From Paenibacillus solanacearum (lineage in GTDB: Bacteria > Bacillota > Bacilli > Paenibacillales > NBRC-103111): a stretch of 64,000 nucleotides of DNA. The position numbers were made by a program, and so were the translations under genes. Below are positions 36,477 to 46,118 of the stretch, piece by piece. Each line of letters opens with the position of its first letter. Position 1 is the stretch's first letter. The stretch is from positions 62,001 through 126,000 of the forward strand of contig NZ_CAJVAS010000006.1 of NCBI RefSeq assembly GCF_910593845.1. The letters are read 5' to 3'. The notes below the pieces were generated by a model. The model was not told where the DNA came from. It worked only from the letters and a program-made list of their open reading frames with translations, and made no database searches.

Positions 36477-37430
36477 ATGCACAAAAGTAAATCGATGCCG
36501 TCTTCATTCAAAAGATTGATTATGACGCTTTTGTTTTTGACGCTGGCGGCCATGTCCGCAGCTTGCGGCTCATCGCAGGAAGCCGGGGCTGACGGAAAAT
36601 TGAAAGTAACGACTACGATCGGAATGATCGGCGATATCGTCGCTCAGGTCGGCGGAGAGCATGTGAAGGTGACCGGATTGATGAAATCAGGCGTCGACCC
36701 TCACTTATACAAAGCTTCGCAAGGCGATGTGAAGAAGCTGGAGCAGGCGGACATCATCTTCTACAACGGGCTGCATCTCGAAGGCAAGATGGTGGATATG
36801 TTCGAGAAGATGAGCAAGACGAAGCCGACCGTTGCGGTATCGCGGTCGATCCCGGAATCGAAGCTGCGCGGCTGGGACGGCGGAGAAGCTTCCCATGACC
36901 CGCACATCTGGTTCGATGTGAAGCATTGGATCAGTGCAACTGAGGTGGTGCGAGAGGAGCTGAGCAAGCTCGACGCAGCCCATGCGGAAGCTTACAAATC
37001 GAACGCCGCGGCATACACGAAGCAGCTTGAGGAGCTGGACCGGTACGCGAAGGAGCAAATCGCTTCGATCCCGGAATCGCAACGGGTGCTGGTCACCGCG
37101 CATGATGCGTTCGGCTACTTCGGCGATGCGTACGGCATTAAAGTGATGGGGCTGCAGGGGATCAGCACCGCGTCAGAATACGGTTCCAAAGATGTGAGCG
37201 ACTTGAGGGATTTCCTCGTGAAAAATAAAATCAAAGCGGTGTTCGTGGAGTCCAGTGTGCCGAAGAAATCGATCGAAGCCGTCATCCAGGGCGCGAAGAA
37301 GCAGGGGCACACGATTACGATCGGCGGCGAGCTGTACTCGGACGCGATGGGTAAGGAAGGGACGCCGGAAGGCACGTATACCGGCATGGTAAGGCATAAT
37401 GTGGACACGATTGTGAAGGCATTGAAATAA
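36477..37430 (+). CDS. mntA: Metal ABC transporter binding lipoprotein (MntA/TroA-like)
   Basis: A 317-residue cluster A-I binding lipoprotein with a signal peptide and lipobox SAACG (Cys near residue 30). The metal ligands of the family are visible: His of DPHLY, His of DPHIWFDVK, Glu of VFVESS and Asp of LYSDAMG. There is no His-rich loop between the first two His, which favours manganese over zinc in this family. It captures the ion for the importer encoded by the next three genes. GGGAGTGTAAAATCATG gives the start. Confidence 0.88.
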   Translation: MHKSKSMPSSFKRLIMTLLFLTLAAMSAACGSSQEAGADGKLKVTTTIGMIGDIVAQVGGEHVKVTGLMKSGVDPHLYKASQGDVKKLEQADIIFYNGLHLEGKMVDMFEKMSKTKPTVAVSRSIPESKLRGWDGGEASHDPHIWFDVKHWISATEVVREELSKLDAAHAEAYKSNAAAYTKQLEELDRYAKEQIASIPESQRVLVTAHDAFGYFGDAYGIKVMGLQGISTASEYGSKDVSDLRDFLVKNKIKAVFVESSVPKKSIEAVIQGAKKQGHTITIGGELYSDAMGKEGTPEGTYTGMVRHNVDTIVKALK

Positions 37431-37450
37431 ATAAGCGGGGAGTGATACCG

Positions 37451-38224
37451 ATGATGGAGACGCAAGGCAAATCGCCGCTATCCGTACGCGGCATGACGGT
37501 AGCTTATCAAAAAAAGCCGGTGTTGACCGATATTACATTCGATATTCCGGAAGGCAAGCTGATCGGCATTGTCGGGCCGAACGGCGCGGGCAAATCGACG
37601 CTGATCAAGGCGACGCTCGGGCTGATCCCCCGCGTCAGCGGGGAAGTCTCGATCTACGGGCGCCCTTACCGCGAGCAGCGCAAGCTGATCGGCTACGTGC
37701 CGCAGCGGGAGTCGGTCGATTGGGATTTCCCGACAAGCGCGCTGGATGTCGTGATGATGGGACGGTACGGCCATCTCGGGTGGTTCAAGCGTCCGGGCGC
37801 CGCGGAGCGGAAGCTGGCTCTGGAATGCCTCGGCAAAGTCGGCATGGCCGATTTTGCCGACCGGCAAATCAGCCAGCTCTCGGGCGGCCAGCAGCAGCGC
37901 GTCTTTCTGGCGAGGGCGCTCGTCCAGGACGCACGGCTGTATTTTATGGATGAACCATTCGTCGGCGTCGATGCGGCAACGGAGAAAGCGATCATCACGC
38001 TGCTCGGCGAGCTGAAGAACCAGGGGAAAACCGTCCTTGTCGTGCATCATGACTTGTCCACCGTCAAAGAGTATTTCGACTGGGTGATGCTGCTGAATGT
38101 GCGGCTGATGGGGGTCGGACCGACCGAGCAGGTGTTTACGAGAGAACAGCTGCAGGCGACGTACGGCGGAAGATTAACGCTATTAAACAGGGACGATGAT
38201 GCGATCATCGTCGGGTCGAGGTGA
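37451..38224 (+). CDS. mntB: Metal ABC transporter ATPase (MntB-like)
   Basis: A 257-residue ATPase. Walker A is GPNGAGKST, the Q-loop is YVPQRESVDWDFP, the signature is LSGGQQQRVFLARAL and Walker B is LYFMDEPFVGVD; the VDWDFP and EPFVGVDAATE stretches are characteristic of Mn/Zn/Fe importers. GGGGAGTGA precedes ATG 37451; an ATG three bases later is equally possible. The operon order binding protein-ATPase-permease-permease is that of Bacillus mntABCD. Confidence 0.9.
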   Translation: MMETQGKSPLSVRGMTVAYQKKPVLTDITFDIPEGKLIGIVGPNGAGKSTLIKATLGLIPRVSGEVSIYGRPYREQRKLIGYVPQRESVDWDFPTSALDVVMMGRYGHLGWFKRPGAAERKLALECLGKVGMADFADRQISQLSGGQQQRVFLARALVQDARLYFMDEPFVGVDAATEKAIITLLGELKNQGKTVLVVHHDLSTVKEYFDWVMLLNVRLMGVGPTEQVFTREQLQATYGGRLTLLNRDDDAIIVGSR

Positions 38225-38230
38225 TCGGTG

Positions 38231-39193
38231 ATGTGGAACGCACTCGTGGATTTATTCCTCGATCCGAATACGCAGTGGATTTTGCTCGGCAGCGTGCTGC
38301 TTGGACTTAGCAGCGGCGTGCTCGGCAGCTTTGCCTATTTGCGCAAGCAGAGCCTGATGGGCGACGCGCTTGCGCATGCGGCTTTGCCGGGCGTGTGCAT
38401 CGCCTTTATGCTGACCGGCTCCAAGTCGATCTTCTTTTTCCTGATCGGCGCCGTGATCGCGGGCCTTGCGGCTACATTCGGCATCGGTTATGTAACGCGC
38501 AATACGCGAATCAAGCAGGATACGGCGCTCGGCATCGTCTTATCGGTCTTTTTCGGGCTCGGGATCGTGCTGCTGACGCAAATTCAGCACAGCGGCAGCG
38601 GCAACCAAAGCGGACTCGACAAGTTTTTGTTCGGTCAGGCGGCATCGATGGTGCTGTCGGATGTCATCACGATGGCCGTCGTCGCGCTGCTGCTGGTTGC
38701 GGTATGCGCGCTGCTGTTCAAAGAATTCAAGCTGCTCAGCTTTGATGCAGGATTTGCCAAAGGACTCGGCTATCCCGTCGCGTTTCTTGATCAGTTCATG
38801 ATGTTCCTGATCGTCGTCGCCGTTGTCGTCGGCATTCAGGCGGTAGGGGTTGTGCTCATGTCTGCGCTGCTCATTACCCCTGCGGTATCCGCCCGCTACT
38901 GGACGGAACGGCTCGGCGTCATGGTCGCGCTATCGGGCGTGTTCGGCGCTGTCAGCGGACTGGTCGGCACGATGATCAGCACAACCGCGAACAACCTGCC
39001 GACAGGGCCGTTCAGCGTGCTGGCGGCAACGCTGCTGTTCGTCATATCCGTGCTGTTCGCGCCGAAGCGCGGGCTGCTGCCTAAGCTGCTTCAACGTCTG
39101 GCCGTGAAGCGCGAGGTGCTGGCGGAGCTGCAGGAGCGGCCGCGGATCGCGGTACACACACAGCCGGTGCACAAAAAGGAGGGGCAGGCATGA
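38231..39193 (+). CDS. mntC: Metal ABC transporter permease (MntC-like)
   Basis: A 320-residue ABC-3 family permease with eight or nine helices. It has LRKQSLMGDALAHAALPGV in the N-terminal third and the GVVLMSALLITPAVSARYW coupling region near residue 220. It forms one half of the membrane pore, with the next gene providing the other. A polar tail of about 35 residues follows the last helix. ATG 38231 lies six bases after GAGGTGA. The stop overlaps the next start. Confidence 0.88.
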   Translation: MWNALVDLFLDPNTQWILLGSVLLGLSSGVLGSFAYLRKQSLMGDALAHAALPGVCIAFMLTGSKSIFFFLIGAVIAGLAATFGIGYVTRNTRIKQDTALGIVLSVFFGLGIVLLTQIQHSGSGNQSGLDKFLFGQAASMVLSDVITMAVVALLLVAVCALLFKEFKLLSFDAGFAKGLGYPVAFLDQFMMFLIVVAVVVGIQAVGVVLMSALLITPAVSARYWTERLGVMVALSGVFGAVSGLVGTMISTTANNLPTGPFSVLAATLLFVISVLFAPKRGLLPKLLQRLAVKREVLAELQERPRIAVHTQPVHKKEGQA

Positions 39194-40062
39194 ACGACTT
39201 TTGGATTTTACTCACCGCGGCGCTCGTCGCCTGCTCCTGCAGCTTGCTTGGCTGCTTCCTGGTACTGCGGCGCATGGCGATGATCGGGGACGCGATCAGT
39301 CATTCCGTGCTTCCCGGCATCGTCATTGCCTTCCTTCTCAGCGGCTCGCGCGATTCATTGTTCATGATGCTGGGCGCGTCGGTGATCGGACTGATCACCG
39401 TCTTCTTGATCCAAATGTTTCATCAGAGCGGCGTGCAGTCGGACGCCGCGATCGGCGTCGTGTTCACTGCGCTGTTCTCTATCGGCGTCGTGCTCGTCAG
39501 CATTTATACGCGCCAGGTGGATCTGGATCTGGATTGCGTGTTGTACGGCGAAATCATTCATGTGCCGTGGGATACGATTACGTTCGCCGGCGTCGACATC
39601 GGACCGAAGGCGGTATGGGCGCTCGGCCTCGTGCTGCTGTTGAGCGGCACCGTCATCGCGCTGTTTTACAAGCAGTTCAAAATATGTGCCTTCGACCCCG
39701 CCATGGCGGCAGCTGTCGGCATCCCGGTGGCGCTGTTCCACTACGTGTTGATGGGGCTCGTCTCCGTCACGACCGTCGCTTCGTTTGAAAGCGTCGGCGC
39801 GATTCTCGTCGTCGGCATGCTCGTCGTTCCCGCGGCTACCGCTTACCTGTTGACCGAAAAGCTGAGCCGGATGATCGGCTACAGCATGGTCATCGGCCTG
39901 CTGAGCTCAACGGGCGGGTACTACTTGTCGGTGCTGCTCGACGCATCGATCGCCGGATGCATGATTACGGTAGCCGGCCTCCTGTTCGTCGCAGCGCTGC
40001 TGCTGTCTCCTTCACACGGTGTCGTTTGGCGCAAGCTGCGGCAAAAGCAAGCGGCGTTGTAG
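39190..40062 (+). CDS. mntD: Metal ABC transporter permease (MntD-like)
   Basis: A 290-residue ABC-3 family permease, a paralogue of the preceding protein: LRRMAMIGDAISHSVLPGIV in the first third and VGAILVVGMLVVPAATAYLL near residue 215. Two different permeases in tandem are a feature of mntABCD. The ATG overlaps the preceding stop (ATGA) and GGAGGGG lies upstream. A strong terminator follows, closing the operon. Confidence 0.88.
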   Translation: MNDFWILLTAALVACSCSLLGCFLVLRRMAMIGDAISHSVLPGIVIAFLLSGSRDSLFMMLGASVIGLITVFLIQMFHQSGVQSDAAIGVVFTALFSIGVVLVSIYTRQVDLDLDCVLYGEIIHVPWDTITFAGVDIGPKAVWALGLVLLLSGTVIALFYKQFKICAFDPAMAAAVGIPVALFHYVLMGLVSVTTVASFESVGAILVVGMLVVPAATAYLLTEKLSRMIGYSMVIGLLSSTGGYYLSVLLDASIAGCMITVAGLLFVAALLLSPSHGVVWRKLRQKQAAL

Positions 40063-40113
40063 ACGAATCTTAAACGATATCAATATTTTACTACATGAAA
40101 TAGGCCCGTTGAT

Positions 40114-40146
40114 GAATGACCGCCGATATGGCGGTCATTTTTTTGC
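40114..40146 (+). terminator. Terminator of the metal-importer operon
   Basis: AATGACCGCC and GGCGGTCATT form a ten-bp stem with a short loop, followed by TTTTTTG. Confidence 0.88.
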
Positions 40147-40305
40147 CATCCGCCGCGAGAACAATCCGTTTTTTATCTTATGCTCAGAGTCATTATGGCT
40201 AAAATTGCAATAATAAGAGCATCGAAGCTCAGGTGCGCTCTATCGAATCCTCCGCTCCCTTCTTTTTCTGGTACAATGGGGTGCGAAAGCAAAGGGAGGT
40301 TCAGC

Positions 40306-42030
40306 ATGAAAATCAAAAACACGATTTTTTCGAAAATGAATGCGGTCATTTTCTTTTTCTTAATTTCAATCCTGCTGCTGTACGGCATATCGCATCAAGT
40401 CAGCGTGCACGTCGTGCAGTCGCTGCTGCAAAAGGAGAACGGAAACCAGCTGGACTTCGTCCGCAAGCAGCTCGATTCCATGGCGCTAAGCTTGGCGATG
40501 AACGCCGTCACGTTAACGCGCGATCCGACCGTTCTTGGAATCGAACGAACGTCGCTGATCGGCGATGAACGGGCGCTCAGCCAAACCGAGACGAGCGTGC
40601 AGGATAAGCTGACTTTGCAAAGCTCGGCTAGCAACTGGTACAACGACATTACGCTCTATTTTCCGTCTGTACAAAAAACGATGACCACCGCCTACCGTCC
40701 CGCGCCCGCCTATGACGAGAAACAACTGGAACAGCAGGTGCGGCGCAACAGCTGGACGTATCGGCCGGATTTATCTTCCTTCGTCTATTATGCCGGCGGT
40801 CCGATCAACGAATCGGGAAAAATTCAAGACAGCAACGTCATTGTGGAATTGGCGTTTTACGAGCAAAATATTACGTCGCTGCTCGATCAGCTCAAAACGG
40901 GGGGCAAAGGCGACCCGTTCATGGTGAGCAAGCAGCGGCATATCGCTTTCAACCGGACCTCCGATGAGGAGAATACCCGTGCGGTGGCGGAAGCGCTGTT
41001 CCTTGAGCCGGAGCAGGATCGCGGGAGCTTTACGAAAAGCGTCGGCGGTCAGACCTATTTAGTCAATTACGTGTATTCGCAGCCGCTCGGATATTATTTG
41101 GTGGACTACACGCCGATGCAGCAAATATTGATGCCGATTACGACGATCCGCAATTGGTTTTACGGCTGCATCGCCTTGCTGCTGGCGGTTGGCATCATCT
41201 CTTCTTTTCTGCTGTACAAAAACGTCCAAGTGCCGCTGCAGGCGCTCATTGGTGTGTTGAAACGATTTCAGAACGGCGATTTCGGCGTTCGGTTGAACCA
41301 ATATTTTCGCAACGAATTTGACACGGTCGTCGTCCGCTTTAACGATATGGCCGGGCAAATCCAATATTTGATCGAGAACGTGCTGGAAGAGAGGAGCCGG
41401 TCCCGGCTGGCGACCTTAAAGCAGCTGCAAGCGCAGATCAATCCGCATTTTTTGTACAACTGCTTAAGCTTCGTCATCAGCTCGGCCAATCTCGGGCGCA
41501 ACGATTCGGTGATCGCGATGGCGTACAACCTAAGCGACTATTACCGCTATATTACAAGGCTGGACGATACGGGGACACGCTTGAAAGACGAGATGAAGCT
41601 CGTAAAAAATTATTTGGAAATCCACTTGCTGCGGCTGCAAAGGATTCGATACGAAATCGACATCCCGGAGGATATGCTGGACATTCGAATGCCGAAGCTG
41701 CTCATCCAGCCGATCGTTGAAAACGCCATCGTGCACGGTCTCGAGCCGAAGCCGGGAGGGGGTACGATCGTCATTAGCGGGAAAACAAGAGGCGATCGCG
41801 TGCAGATTACGGTGGAAGACAGCGGCGTCGGCCTATCCGGAGAGAGGCTGGAGCAGTTGAAGGAACAGCTTCGCCGTCCGATGGACGAATCGACGGGGAC
41901 CGGCGTATGGAACGTGTACCAGCGATTGAAGTACGCATTTGGCGAAACGGCCGGGTTGACGCTGGAGCGGTCAGAGACGCTGGGAGGACTCAAGATTACG
42001 ATGCACTGGAGAGGAGAGCTGCGTCAATGA
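40306..42030 (+). CDS. YesM-family sensor histidine kinase
   Basis: A 574-residue membrane sensor. Helix 1 (about residues 9-30) and helix 2 (about 285-308) bracket an extracellular sensing domain; a HAMP region follows (KNVQVPLQALIGVLKRFQNGDFGV). The HisKA-like motif QINPHFLYN has the phosphorylated His 381, and the ATPase domain has NAIVHGLEPKPGGG and DSGVGL. This family pairs with YesN-type AraC response regulators to control sugar-uptake genes. ATG 40306 follows AAAGGGAGG. An extended -10 (TGGTACAAT, 40269-40277) lies upstream. The stop overlaps the regulator start, and the regulated targets are probably the genes from 43766 on. Confidence 0.92.
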   Translation: MKIKNTIFSKMNAVIFFFLISILLLYGISHQVSVHVVQSLLQKENGNQLDFVRKQLDSMALSLAMNAVTLTRDPTVLGIERTSLIGDERALSQTETSVQDKLTLQSSASNWYNDITLYFPSVQKTMTTAYRPAPAYDEKQLEQQVRRNSWTYRPDLSSFVYYAGGPINESGKIQDSNVIVELAFYEQNITSLLDQLKTGGKGDPFMVSKQRHIAFNRTSDEENTRAVAEALFLEPEQDRGSFTKSVGGQTYLVNYVYSQPLGYYLVDYTPMQQILMPITTIRNWFYGCIALLLAVGIISSFLLYKNVQVPLQALIGVLKRFQNGDFGVRLNQYFRNEFDTVVVRFNDMAGQIQYLIENVLEERSRSRLATLKQLQAQINPHFLYNCLSFVISSANLGRNDSVIAMAYNLSDYYRYITRLDDTGTRLKDEMKLVKNYLEIHLLRLQRIRYEIDIPEDMLDIRMPKLLIQPIVENAIVHGLEPKPGGGTIVISGKTRGDRVQITVEDSGVGLSGERLEQLKEQLRRPMDESTGTGVWNVYQRLKYAFGETAGLTLERSETLGGLKITMHWRGELRQ

Positions 42031-43643
42031 TTCAACTGCTGCTGGTAGACGACGAGCCGGTCATCCTCGAAGACTTGGCTCAATATTTTCAACATATTTC
42101 CGAGGTTGAGCATGTATACACTGCTGCGTCCGGACAGGAGGCGGTTGGACTGCTCCAGCGGCAGCAGATCGATATCGTCGTAACGGACATCCGGATGCCG
42201 GGAATGTCAGGCATTGAGCTGTGCGAGTACGTGGACCGGTCGGACACGGGCACACTGTGCATTTTGCTGTCAGGCTACGCCGAGTTCGAATACGCGCAGC
42301 AAGCGCTGAAAACGAAGGCGGCCGCCTACTTGCTGAAGCCGGTCAAAAAGGACGAGCTGCTGCTTACGGTACGGCAGGCAGCGGAAGCGCTGCGGCAAAA
42401 ACGGGAAGTGGAGGCGGCGAGCCGAAAGGCGCAGCAGACGCTTCGGACCCATCTGCTGCAGTTGCAGGCCGCGCTGCTGCGCGAGCTGCTTGGCGCAAGG
42501 AAAGCTTCCGCGTCTCAGCTCATCGAAGACATGGGCAAGCTCGATATTCCGTTTGCCGTTGGGGAGCAGGCGGCGGTTATCCTGCTGCGGATCGAAAACC
42601 GCTTCTTGGATTACGACGAACACAGCATTTCGCTGTTCGAGTTCGCGATCGTCAATATCGCGGAGGAACTGTTCGGAGAGCACTTCCATATGTGGGTATG
42701 CAAGGACGACAATCAATATTTGGCGCTGCTCGCCCAGCCGCGGCAGCAGCCGGAGGACGGCGGCAGCGCAAGGAAGCTGCTCGAACGTAATGTGCGCGAG
42801 CTGCAGAGCAGCGTAACGCAATATTTGCAGGGCCATATTTCAGCCGCCATGAGTGATTTCCACGCATTTCCCGAGTCCGTGTCCAAATCGTACCCGAAAG
42901 TGCTTGCCCTGCTGCGAAAGCTGCCGGAAAGCGAGCAAAGCTATATGCTCCGGCTGTGGGATCAGCCGCCAGCAACGCCTCAGCGTTCGCTTCAGCGCAT
43001 GTACGAGCCACCTACTGTGCTGCAGTTGATGGAAGCGGGGAGATGGAACGATGCGGAGGCGAGGCTCAGCTATATGATGGACGAACTGGCTTTAAGCGGG
43101 ATGGATACGGCAGAAAACATGTCGGAGCTGTTTTACTATTTGTCCAACGCTTTTACTTACATGGTGCATGCTAGCGGCCTGCAACTGTCGGATGTGCTAG
43201 AAGGCCAGTACGGCCGGCCTTTCCATCCGACCATGTTCCGTTCGGTCAGGCAACTGCACGAGTGGGCGCTGGAGCTGCTCAGAAAGATGGAGGAGCGTGC
43301 GCGGAAAGGGGCACAGGAGCATCATGGCGCTTTCGTCAAGCAGGTTCATCAATACATTGAGCAGCATTTGTCCGAGGATGTGACGCTGCAGGCGATCAGC
43401 GAGCATGTAAGGCTTCACCCGACATACATATCGGCGATGTACAAGCAGGAAACCGGCGAAAATTTAAGCGAGTACATTTACCGCTTCCGCATGGATAAGG
43501 CGGCTTATTTGCTGCGGAATACGAATGCGAAAATTTACGAAATCGCCGCTCAAATCGGCTATCAGTACACTCCTTATTTCACGAAGCTGTTCAAAAGCTA
43601 TTACGGCGTATCCCCGCAAGAATATCGTAGAGCCTCCGTATGA
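42027..43643 (+). CDS. YesN-family AraC-type response regulator
   Basis: A 538-residue regulator. The receiver domain covers about residues 1-120 with the acidic pocket VDDE, phosphorylated Asp 54 (IVVTDIRMPG) and Lys of YLLKPVKKDE. A long middle region of unknown fold follows, then a C-terminal AraC DNA-binding domain (about residues 435-538; FRMDKAAYLLRNTNAKIYEIAAQIGY, YGVSPQEYRR). It is co-translated with the kinase (ATGA overlap). Its target sites cannot be read here, but the adjacent nucleoside/ribose genes are the likely regulon. Confidence 0.92.
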   Translation: MIQLLLVDDEPVILEDLAQYFQHISEVEHVYTAASGQEAVGLLQRQQIDIVVTDIRMPGMSGIELCEYVDRSDTGTLCILLSGYAEFEYAQQALKTKAAAYLLKPVKKDELLLTVRQAAEALRQKREVEAASRKAQQTLRTHLLQLQAALLRELLGARKASASQLIEDMGKLDIPFAVGEQAAVILLRIENRFLDYDEHSISLFEFAIVNIAEELFGEHFHMWVCKDDNQYLALLAQPRQQPEDGGSARKLLERNVRELQSSVTQYLQGHISAAMSDFHAFPESVSKSYPKVLALLRKLPESEQSYMLRLWDQPPATPQRSLQRMYEPPTVLQLMEAGRWNDAEARLSYMMDELALSGMDTAENMSELFYYLSNAFTYMVHASGLQLSDVLEGQYGRPFHPTMFRSVRQLHEWALELLRKMEERARKGAQEHHGAFVKQVHQYIEQHLSEDVTLQAISEHVRLHPTYISAMYKQETGENLSEYIYRFRMDKAAYLLRNTNAKIYEIAAQIGYQYTPYFTKLFKSYYGVSPQEYRRASV

Positions 43644-43765
43644 AATATAGAAAAGCTTTAAATTGTCATCTATTTTCTTAAAATATCATCCGTAGGACGC
43701 CTCTCGATTCCCTTTTATAATTACAAGTGTGAACGAAAATAAACATTTTTACGGGGGGCGTCTTC

Positions 43766-44662
43766 ATGAGTCGCATGATTTTGGATACGGATATTGGCAC
43801 GGATTCGGATGATGCCGTTGCGCTGGCGCTGGCGATGAGATCTCCGGAAATTACTGTCGAAGGCGTGACGACAGTGTACGGGAACGTGATCGTACGGTCG
43901 AAAATCGCGCAAAAAATTATGGCGTTATCCGGCGCCGGGGAGGCGCCGGTATATGCCGGCATCGTGAAGCCGCTTTTGCATAACCGCGAAGTGTTTTGGG
44001 CGGGCATCGAGGGCGAAGGACTCGACCTCGTGGATGACCGCGAGGAAGGAACGAAGCATGCCGTCGATTATATCATCGAGACAGTGATGGGAAATCCCGG
44101 TGAAATCACCCTTGTGACCATCGGCCCGCTCACCAATATCGCGGCGGCGATCATTCGCGAGCCGCGCGTCGCCAAAGCGGTGAAAGAAATCGTCATGATG
44201 GGTGGCGTCACGCGTCTGGGAAGCGTCGGCGTCGAGCTGCCTGCCATAGAGCATAACGTGAAATGCGACCCGGAAGCGGCTTCGCTCGTGTTTTCCAGCG
44301 GGGCGAAAATTTTGATGGTGGGACTGGACGTGACCAGACAAGTATCCATTACGCGGGCCGATAAAGACGAGCTGGCCGCCTCGGGTACGCCGCTAGCCCT
44401 GACGCTGACACAGCAAATTACCGGGTACATGGATTACCGGAAGCGTGATTTTACGTTTATGCATGACCCGTTAGCCGTCGCGCTGCTGATTAGGCGGGAT
44501 CTCGTTAAGACGAGAAAAATGGACATTCGTGTCGACTACGACCATCGTCATCCGACCGGCACAACCGTCGGTGAGCTGAACGAAAACGGCAACGTTGAAG
44601 TGTGCCTCGAGGTCGACCGCGATGCGTTCCTGCGTTTGCTGCGGCAAAGAGTATTTAGCTGA
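43766..44662 (+). CDS. Inosine-uridine-preferring nucleoside hydrolase family protein
   Basis: A 298-residue enzyme of the N-ribohydrolase family. The calcium site is built from DTDIGTDSDDA (Asp 7, 9, 13, 15, 16), the conserved LVTIGPLTNIAAAI stretch lies near residue 118, and a later His/Asp is in FMHDPLAVA. It hydrolyses the N-glycosidic bond of ribonucleosides to give ribose and base. There is no signal peptide, so it acts inside the cell after uptake. ACGGGGGGCG precedes the ATG. TATAAT at 43716-43721 and a sequence partly matching a CcpA site at 43728-43741 lie upstream. The next genes encode an importer and a ribokinase. Confidence 0.9.
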   Translation: MSRMILDTDIGTDSDDAVALALAMRSPEITVEGVTTVYGNVIVRSKIAQKIMALSGAGEAPVYAGIVKPLLHNREVFWAGIEGEGLDLVDDREEGTKHAVDYIIETVMGNPGEITLVTIGPLTNIAAAIIREPRVAKAVKEIVMMGGVTRLGSVGVELPAIEHNVKCDPEAASLVFSSGAKILMVGLDVTRQVSITRADKDELAASGTPLALTLTQQITGYMDYRKRDFTFMHDPLAVALLIRRDLVKTRKMDIRVDYDHRHPTGTTVGELNENGNVEVCLEVDRDAFLRLLRQRVFS

Positions 44663-44708
44663 GCTGATTACGGATAACGAACATCATCCTAGAGGAGGAT
44701 TTCTTGCC

Positions 44709-46037
44709 ATGAACATGATAAAGACGGGCCTCATCGGATCGCTGGCTCTTGTACTTGCCGCAGGCTGCTCGAACACAGCCAAGCCGGGAGCTTCGCCGGA
44801 TAAACAAGCGGATTCGGGCGGCGTGACGGAAATTTCGTATTTGGCCAACTCGATCTGGGAGAAGCCGATCAAAAAAGTCATTGATGAATTCGAAAAAGAA
44901 AATCCGAACATCAAAGTGAACCTGCAGCTCAGCCCGACGACAAAACTGACCGAAACGATCGAGATCAAGCTCGCTTCCAAGGCGCAGGACCTCGATGTCG
45001 TATCCGTCGATGTGCCGCTGACGATGGGTTATTCGCTCAAAGGCTACTTGGAGCCTCTAGATAACCTGCTCGGCGCGGAAGCCAAGTCGAAATGGGTTCC
45101 TTCCACGGTCGATGCCGGTTCGTATAACGGACAGCTTATGTCCGCGCCGATGAACACGTCGAGCGTCGTGCTGTTCTACAACAAAGATTTGCTGCAGCAG
45201 GCGGGCGTGCCGCTTCCATCCGAGCAGATCAAAGACCGGATGACGTGGGAAGCGCTCGTCGAGACGGCGAAAAAGCTGTCGAAAGATACGAACGGTGATA
45301 ACCAAAACGATATATTCGGCTTCAGCTTCGACCAAGTCGGCAAAGCGTATCAGTTGCTCGCGCTGGGTCAAAGCAAAAACGCCAAGGTGCTCAGCGACAA
45401 CGGGCTTACGGCCAAAGGGTATACGAACTCTCCGGAAATGGTAAGCGCATTCCAGTTTTACTCCGATATGTTCAACAAATATAAGGTCAGCCCGAAAATC
45501 AAACGCGAGGAAGCGCTGGATTACTTCATTTCCGGCAAAGTAGCGATGTTCCTCGCCTCCACGCAAAACTTGCCGCGAATTAAAGACGCGAAGATGAATT
45601 TCGGCATTGCTCCGCATCCGTATTTTGAAGGCGGCAAAGTGGCGACGCCGACGGGAAGCTGGCATATCGGAATCTCCAAATATTCCACGAAAAAAGAAGC
45701 GGCCGCCAAGTTCGTCAAATATTTGACGCTGGGCAAAGGCTCGCAAATTTGGTTCGAGGAAAACGGCGCGCTGCCGGCAACGCTGGAACTGTTGGATCAC
45801 ATCGATAAAGATGCCAAATACAACGAGTTTCCGAACACGATCATGAAGCTGGCCTCGAGCGAAGCAAGGCAAACCGCGGCGCTTCGGCCGAAAACGCCAG
45901 GCTATCTGGAGTGGGAAAACAACGTAAACAAAGCATTCGAAGACATTAAAAACGGTACAGACCCGAAAAAAGCGCTGGATGATGCCGCGACGCTGATCGA
46001 TAGCCAGCTTCGAAAATATCAATCCGTCGTGAAGTAA
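44709..46037 (+). CDS. CUT1-type solute-binding lipoprotein (putative riboside/ribose binder)
   Basis: A 442-residue lipoprotein: signal peptide with lipobox LAAGC (Cys near residue 20), then a family 1 bilobal fold with SIWEKPIKKVIDEFEKENP at the start of the mature domain and VSVDVPLTMGYS, MNTSSVVLFYNKDLLQQAGV and SGKVAMFLAS further on. It delivers the substrate to the two following permeases. The family normally binds sugars and oligosaccharides; the neighbouring nucleoside hydrolase and ribokinase suggest a ribonucleoside or ribosyl compound. I start at ATG 44709 after AGAGGAGG. A stem-loop follows the gene. Confidence 0.87.
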   Translation: MNMIKTGLIGSLALVLAAGCSNTAKPGASPDKQADSGGVTEISYLANSIWEKPIKKVIDEFEKENPNIKVNLQLSPTTKLTETIEIKLASKAQDLDVVSVDVPLTMGYSLKGYLEPLDNLLGAEAKSKWVPSTVDAGSYNGQLMSAPMNTSSVVLFYNKDLLQQAGVPLPSEQIKDRMTWEALVETAKKLSKDTNGDNQNDIFGFSFDQVGKAYQLLALGQSKNAKVLSDNGLTAKGYTNSPEMVSAFQFYSDMFNKYKVSPKIKREEALDYFISGKVAMFLASTQNLPRIKDAKMNFGIAPHPYFEGGKVATPTGSWHIGISKYSTKKEAAAKFVKYLTLGKGSQIWFEENGALPATLELLDHIDKDAKYNEFPNTIMKLASSEARQTAALRPKTPGYLEWENNVNKAFEDIKNGTDPKKALDDAATLIDSQLRKYQSVVK

Positions 46038-46043
46038 TGTTTG

Positions 46044-46075
46044 GGGAGGGAGCGATCCCTTCCTTTCTTCTTCCA
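46044..46075 (+). terminator. Intercistronic stem-loop after the binding-protein gene
   Basis: GGGAGGGA, GCGA loop, TCCCTTCC (one G-T pair) is followed by TTTCTTCTTCC. It probably lowers permease expression relative to the binding protein. Confidence 0.5.
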
Positions 46076-46118
46076 TGTGCGGCAATCGATAAAGCTAATA
46101 GACTGAGGGTGAGAATAG

